Positions 61,154 through 64,000 of a stretch of 64,000 bases of DNA are shown here, piece after piece. Source of the DNA: an uncultured Lachnospiraceae bacterium. Lineage in GTDB: Bacteria > Bacillota > Clostridia > Lachnospirales > Lachnospiraceae. The notes beneath the pieces are model-generated. The model searched no databases, was not told the DNA's origin, and was given only the letters and a program-made list of their open reading frames with translations. The stretch is taken from assembly GCA_910587155.1 (NCBI GenBank), contig CAJULA010000006.1, positions 1-64,000 of the forward strand. Reading direction: 5' to 3'. The position numbers and the translations under genes are program-made. The first letter of the stretch is position 1. Every line of letters starts with the position of its first letter.

Positions 61154-61654
61154 TTACCGGTTGTCGGAACCAACGACATCATTGGTTACGTCTGATACGC
61201 CGTCTGCTGCATCTCCAACACCATCGGCCAGATCATCCACCACGTCACCTACGGCATTGCCGGCATCATCAATGACTGTCTCGTTGCCGCCGTTTGTGTT
61301 ATCTGCCGGGGACGCTGTATCGGAGCCTGTCCCGGCAGTATTGTTCCTGTCGGAATCGGTAGCCGTATTGCCGGTGTTATCTGTTGTATTCGCGGAGTCA
61401 CCGTTGCCCGTGCCGTTTCCGTTATCTGTCCCGGTGCCGGTGCCGTTATCCATACCTGTGCCGGTGTCTGCTGCGTTGTCAGTATTTCCGGCAGTATTGT
61501 CCTGATTGTCTGCTGTTGTGTCATTGCCAGTGGTACTTTCCGTACCTTCTGTTGTCCCGGTTTCATTGTTGTTCTTGCTGCCGCAGGCAGTGAGTGCTGC
61601 ACAGAGCATAACAAGAATCAGAGAAAGGGACAGCATTCTTGCATACTTTTTCAT
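61154..61654 (-). CDS. Low-complexity lipoprotein
   Basis: 166 residues, ATG 61654 with a GGAGCGAG site. Lipoprotein signal: SLILVMLCAALTAC (lipobox LTAC, Cys at about 24), so anchored outside the membrane. The mature part is a Thr/Gly/Asn/Asp-rich low-complexity chain (GTGTDNGNGTGNGD and similar), ending in a VGDVVDDLADGVGDAADGV segment of regular Asp/Val. No fold recognised. Confidence 0.78.
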   Translation of the reverse strand: MKKYARMLSLSLILVMLCAALTACGSKNNNETGTTEGTESTTGNDTTADNQDNTAGNTDNAADTGTGMDNGTGTGTDNGNGTGNGDSANTTDNTGNTATDSDRNNTAGTGSDTASPADNTNGGNETVIDDAGNAVGDVVDDLADGVGDAADGVSDVTNDVVGSDNR

Positions 61655-61829
61655 AATCTCGCTCCTTTTCTTTTACATGATGCGCAGCCAGCGGTCAGAT
61701 GATCAGCCGCAGTACGGCACCGCTTGCGCGCGGAGAGTCCGCAGAGAACTCTTTGCGCGTAGTATGTGTTATTTAGCGGGTTTTATTCAGATTCCCTGAA
61801 AAATTTATAAAGGAGGTATCTTTGAAACA

Positions 61830-62633
61830 ATGAAATTTCGGCCATGTATAGATATTCATAACGGAAAAGTGAAACAGATTATCGGATCCAGTCTGCGGGA
61901 TGCCGGGGACTATGCCAGAGAGAATTTTATCGCCGTGCAGGATGCCGCATGGTTTGCAGCGCTTTACCGGCAGATGGGACTTGGGGGCGGGCATGTGATT
62001 TTACTGAATGGGGAAGACAGCCCTTATTTTGAGGATACCCGCAGACAGGCGCTGGCTGCGCTGGCTGCCTGGCCGGGAGGACTGCAGGCAGGCGGCGGAA
62101 TCCGTGCAGATAATGCGGCCCTGTATCTGGAAGCGGGTGCATCCCATGTGATCGTCACTTCTTATGTGTTTCAAAACGGACGGATCGCATATGAAAATCT
62201 GGACAAGCTGTGTTGTGAGACCGGAAAAGAACATCTGGTTCTCGATCTGAGCTGCCGGAAAAAAGAAGGACAATATTATATTGTAACCGACAGATGGCAG
62301 AATGATACGGATGTTGTAATAGACGAAAAGACGCTGGCATTTTTTGCCGATTATTGCAGTGAATTTCTGATTCATGCGGTGGATGTGGAAGGAAAGGCAC
62401 AAGGAATTGAGACGGAACTGGTACGGCTTCTGGGCAATTACTGTCCGATTCCGGTGACTTATGCGGGCGGTGTCCACAAGGAAGAGGATTTGAAACTTTT
62501 AAAAAAAGAAGGACACGGCCGGGTGGATGTAACCATCGGCAGTGCCCTTGATCTGTTTGGCGGCAGCATGAAGCTGGAGCAGGTGCTGCGGGAAACACGG
62601 CAGGCGGCGGAGAGTGTGCCTACAGATTTGTAA
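61830..62633 (+). CDS. hisA: HisA-type isomerase, eukaryote-like (HIS6) version
   Basis: 267 residues, ATG 61830 after GGAGG. Phosphoribosylformimino-AICAR-phosphate isomerase, TIM barrel of histidine synthesis. FRPCIDIHNGKVKQIIG start with the Asp at the catalytic position, LQAGGGIRADNA (phosphate loop), LVLDLSCRKKEGQYYIVTDR, and VTYAGGVHKEEDL. The large insertions and the sequence around INGK..IVGSSL-type start are the eukaryote-type variant, also seen in some Clostridia. It stands outside any his operon. It overlaps the convergent lipoprotein gene by 14 bases. Confidence 0.85.
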   Translation: MKFRPCIDIHNGKVKQIIGSSLRDAGDYARENFIAVQDAAWFAALYRQMGLGGGHVILLNGEDSPYFEDTRRQALAALAAWPGGLQAGGGIRADNAALYLEAGASHVIVTSYVFQNGRIAYENLDKLCCETGKEHLVLDLSCRKKEGQYYIVTDRWQNDTDVVIDEKTLAFFADYCSEFLIHAVDVEGKAQGIETELVRLLGNYCPIPVTYAGGVHKEEDLKLLKKEGHGRVDVTIGSALDLFGGSMKLEQVLRETRQAAESVPTDL

Positions 62634-63594
62634 TGGATTTTTTAGGCGCTTCTTCTTCCGGCTGCGGCGGCATGGAAGCCGTGTAGGAAAGTGTGATGCT
62701 TCCAAGCGGATTGTCATCATCGTCGAAGAACGTGACGGTGAAAGGATCCTCGCCGATCTGATAGATCTTGATTTCCAGTTTGGCATCCTGTTTGAATTCT
62801 TTGTCGTTAAAACGGACTCTGTTTTCATCGTAATTTTCTATTTTGGCAAGGACTGCGGGCTGCCGTACGAGGATATCCGCAGACAGTACATCGCCTACCA
62901 GTACGTCGGAACCGTCCGGCAGAGCGGGTATAATCCCATAAGGTGCCACACCAAAGCTCCAGGAGGTCGAATCAATGATTGCTTTGGAGCGGATCGCACC
63001 GTCGCCGGAAGTGAAAGCCCCGTCTTCCAGATTCACATAGTAGGATTCTCCGCTGGCGGGAACTTCGGATAAGCGGATGGTCAGATGCGTCCCGTTCTCC
63101 CATCCCACCAGACTGAATGTGGAGTCCGGTTCGGCAATCTGACATTTCTCTGTGTCCTTCAGATTGATCTCTTCCACGACAGTATCATCGGACATGCGCC
63201 GGACTGTCATTTTCCCGTCACCGGGTATCACATGCAGCCGTTTGAAATACGCGTGGAGCACATTGCTGCCGTAGACCAGGGAATAGCCTCGCTCGTTGGG
63301 GGTGAAAACGACCGGACCGATCGAATCATCGGTGAGCTCTTCGCCTGCCGCTTCGGTTTCAGGCGCTGCATCGCCGCCGACTCCTTCCAGCGGGGTAGCC
63401 GGTGTCTGCGGCGTCTGCTGATCTGTTGTCGGGGCGCTGTCATCACCGGCCGGCGTATTGTCTGCGCCGGTCGGTGCATCCTGGGTAATTGTTGTATCTT
63501 CCGGCGGCGTTGTCTGTTCTTTCTGGCTGCCGCAGGCTGTCAGAGAGGTGCAGATGGCCGCGGCGATCATACATGCTATCAGTCTTTTTTTCAT
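62620..63594 (-). CDS. Lipoprotein with beta-rich domain
   Basis: 324 residues from ATG 63594, after GGAGGAATT; an ATG at 63639 in frame has none. Signal with lipobox: ICTSLTACGSQ (Cys about 21). Then a Thr/Pro/Asp/Gln-rich linker (about 22-90) and a beta-rich domain (about 100-315: VVFTPNERGYSLVYGSN, SFGVAPYGIIPALPDGSD, FTVTFFDDDDNPLG). Family unknown, extracellular. Its 3' end overlaps hisA by 14 bases. Confidence 0.72.
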   Translation of the reverse strand: MKKRLIACMIAAAICTSLTACGSQKEQTTPPEDTTITQDAPTGADNTPAGDDSAPTTDQQTPQTPATPLEGVGGDAAPETEAAGEELTDDSIGPVVFTPNERGYSLVYGSNVLHAYFKRLHVIPGDGKMTVRRMSDDTVVEEINLKDTEKCQIAEPDSTFSLVGWENGTHLTIRLSEVPASGESYYVNLEDGAFTSGDGAIRSKAIIDSTSWSFGVAPYGIIPALPDGSDVLVGDVLSADILVRQPAVLAKIENYDENRVRFNDKEFKQDAKLEIKIYQIGEDPFTVTFFDDDDNPLGSITLSYTASMPPQPEEEAPKKSITNL

Positions 63595-63676
63595 AATTCC
63601 TCCGATGATCCGCTGCGCACCCATGTTCCCGAAATCCATATCCGGGGGGGGTGCTGATTTATCACTGCTTTTATAA

Positions 63677-63709
63677 AAGAAGAACCAGCCGGTGAGACTG
63701 GTTCTTCTT
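63677..63709. terminator. Hairpin between the lipoprotein and cold-shock genes
   Basis: AAGAAGAACCAG (63677-63688) pairs perfectly with 63698-63709 around a nine-base loop with A/T flanks. It could end either strand's transcript. Confidence 0.6.
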
Positions 63710-63778
63710 ATAATCGTTAAAACAAGATTGCGATTTTCTAAAATAAAATGAATTTGCCGGTCAATTTATATAAGAAAA

Positions 63779-63809
63779 GGCACACTGAAAAACCGATTAT
63801 AGAGTGTGT
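63779..63809 (-). terminator. Terminator of the cold-shock gene
   Basis: On the minus strand CACACT (63803-63808) pairs with AGTGTG (63781-63786), followed by CCTTTTCTTAT. It lies 14 bases after the stop of the cold-shock gene. Confidence 0.5.
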
Positions 63810-63822
63810 TACAAGAATCCTC

Positions 63823-64000
63823 TTATAACTTGGTTACATTCACTGCCTGAGGGCCTTTTTCGCCGTTTACTACTTCGAACTCAACAGATGCACCTTCTTC
63901 AAGTGACTTGAAGCCGTCCATGTTTAATCCTGTGTAGTGTACGAATACGTCATTCCCCTGCTCATCAGAAATGAACCCGTAACCTTTTTGGTTGTTGAAC
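63823..64000 (-). CDS. Cold-shock protein (CspA family), 5' end outside the window
   Basis: Only the last 59 codons are seen on the minus strand, ending with TAA at 63823-63825. The chain reads FNNQKGYGFISDEQ (RNP1-like KGYGFI), DVFVHYTGL (RNP2, VFVH), LEEGASVEFEVVNGEKGPQAVNV and the final TKL. This is the cold-shock RNA-binding fold, about 66 residues in full, so only about seven N-terminal residues are missing. It binds single-stranded RNA and keeps it unfolded at low temperature. Confidence 0.95.
   Translation of the reverse strand, partial: FNNQKGYGFISDEQGNDVFVHYTGLNMDGFKSLEEGASVEFEVVNGEKGPQAVNVTKL

Overview
The window looks like a chromosome segment of a spore-forming Lachnospiraceae-type Clostridium relative. 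The signs are Gram-positive ribosome binding sites (AGGAGG variants), a class III fructose bisphosphatase, an infC-rpmI-rplT operon behind a terminator-type leader, a lysine riboswitch before dapA, a class B sortase next to a large LRR surface protein, a remnant of an exosporium BclB C-terminal domain, DUF1540, MgtE and nucleoid-associated protein families. This assignment is inferred from gene content; no marker gene was compared.

Layout. 1-7424: an A/T-rich accessory block. It holds the tail of an Rpn-like protein and then a likely operon of (a) a GHKL ATPase fused to a PD-(D/E)XK-like nuclease, (b) a 24-residue micro-ORF coupled by an ATGA overlap to (c) a 988-residue protein joining a primase-like domain (TOTE-conflict-system type), an SF2 helicase and a degenerate phospholipase-D-type domain, and (d) an SF1 helicase with a RecB-like nuclease end. 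A tyrosine recombinase fragment abuts the last gene. I read this as a probable mobile anti-invader system and the most interesting part of the window. 7479-10990: small membrane peptide, CAP-domain secreted protein, frameshifted glycosyltransferase, BclB remnant and structured repeats. 10991-18494: membrane protein, UDG, chemotaxis receptor, YdcF, DUF3892, GNAT, xpt-TetR pair. 18569-29659: core genes (PBP1A, YigZ, MgtE, ExoA, PurA, two HAD phosphatases, LytTR regulator, NagB, SEC-C protein). 30259-32006: DUF1540 protein and the infC operon. 32192-39271: Cys-repeat surface protein, VanZ, nucleoid-associated protein, Mbeg1-like, M19 dipeptidase, HD protein, secreted protein. 39351-39525: two tRNA-Leu genes. 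39702-47199: FGGY kinase, then sortase B with its probable substrate. 47200-48449: a gene-poor stretch with dispersed palindromes and a candidate type I toxin-antitoxin locus. 48450-64000: HemL, YczE-like protein, heptad-repeat protein, aldo-keto reductase, TypA, tandem-OB SSB, riboswitch-dapA-dapB lysine module, Fbp, lipoproteins, a eukaryote-type HisA and the 3' part of a cold shock gene.

How the genes work together. The first block probably acts as one nucleic-acid-processing defence machine with two helicases, two nuclease folds, a primase-like domain and an ATP-driven GHKL switch. SrtB probably anchors the LRR protein through its SPQTG signal. dapA and dapB supply diaminopimelate and lysine and sit under lysine control. 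infC, rpmI and rplT form the usual autoregulated translation operon. Several unrelated dispersed palindromic repeats (two 122-bp inverted copies, a roughly 100-bp GTTAC-bounded element and a GGAAGTGCTGA palindrome) lie in the intergenic regions.
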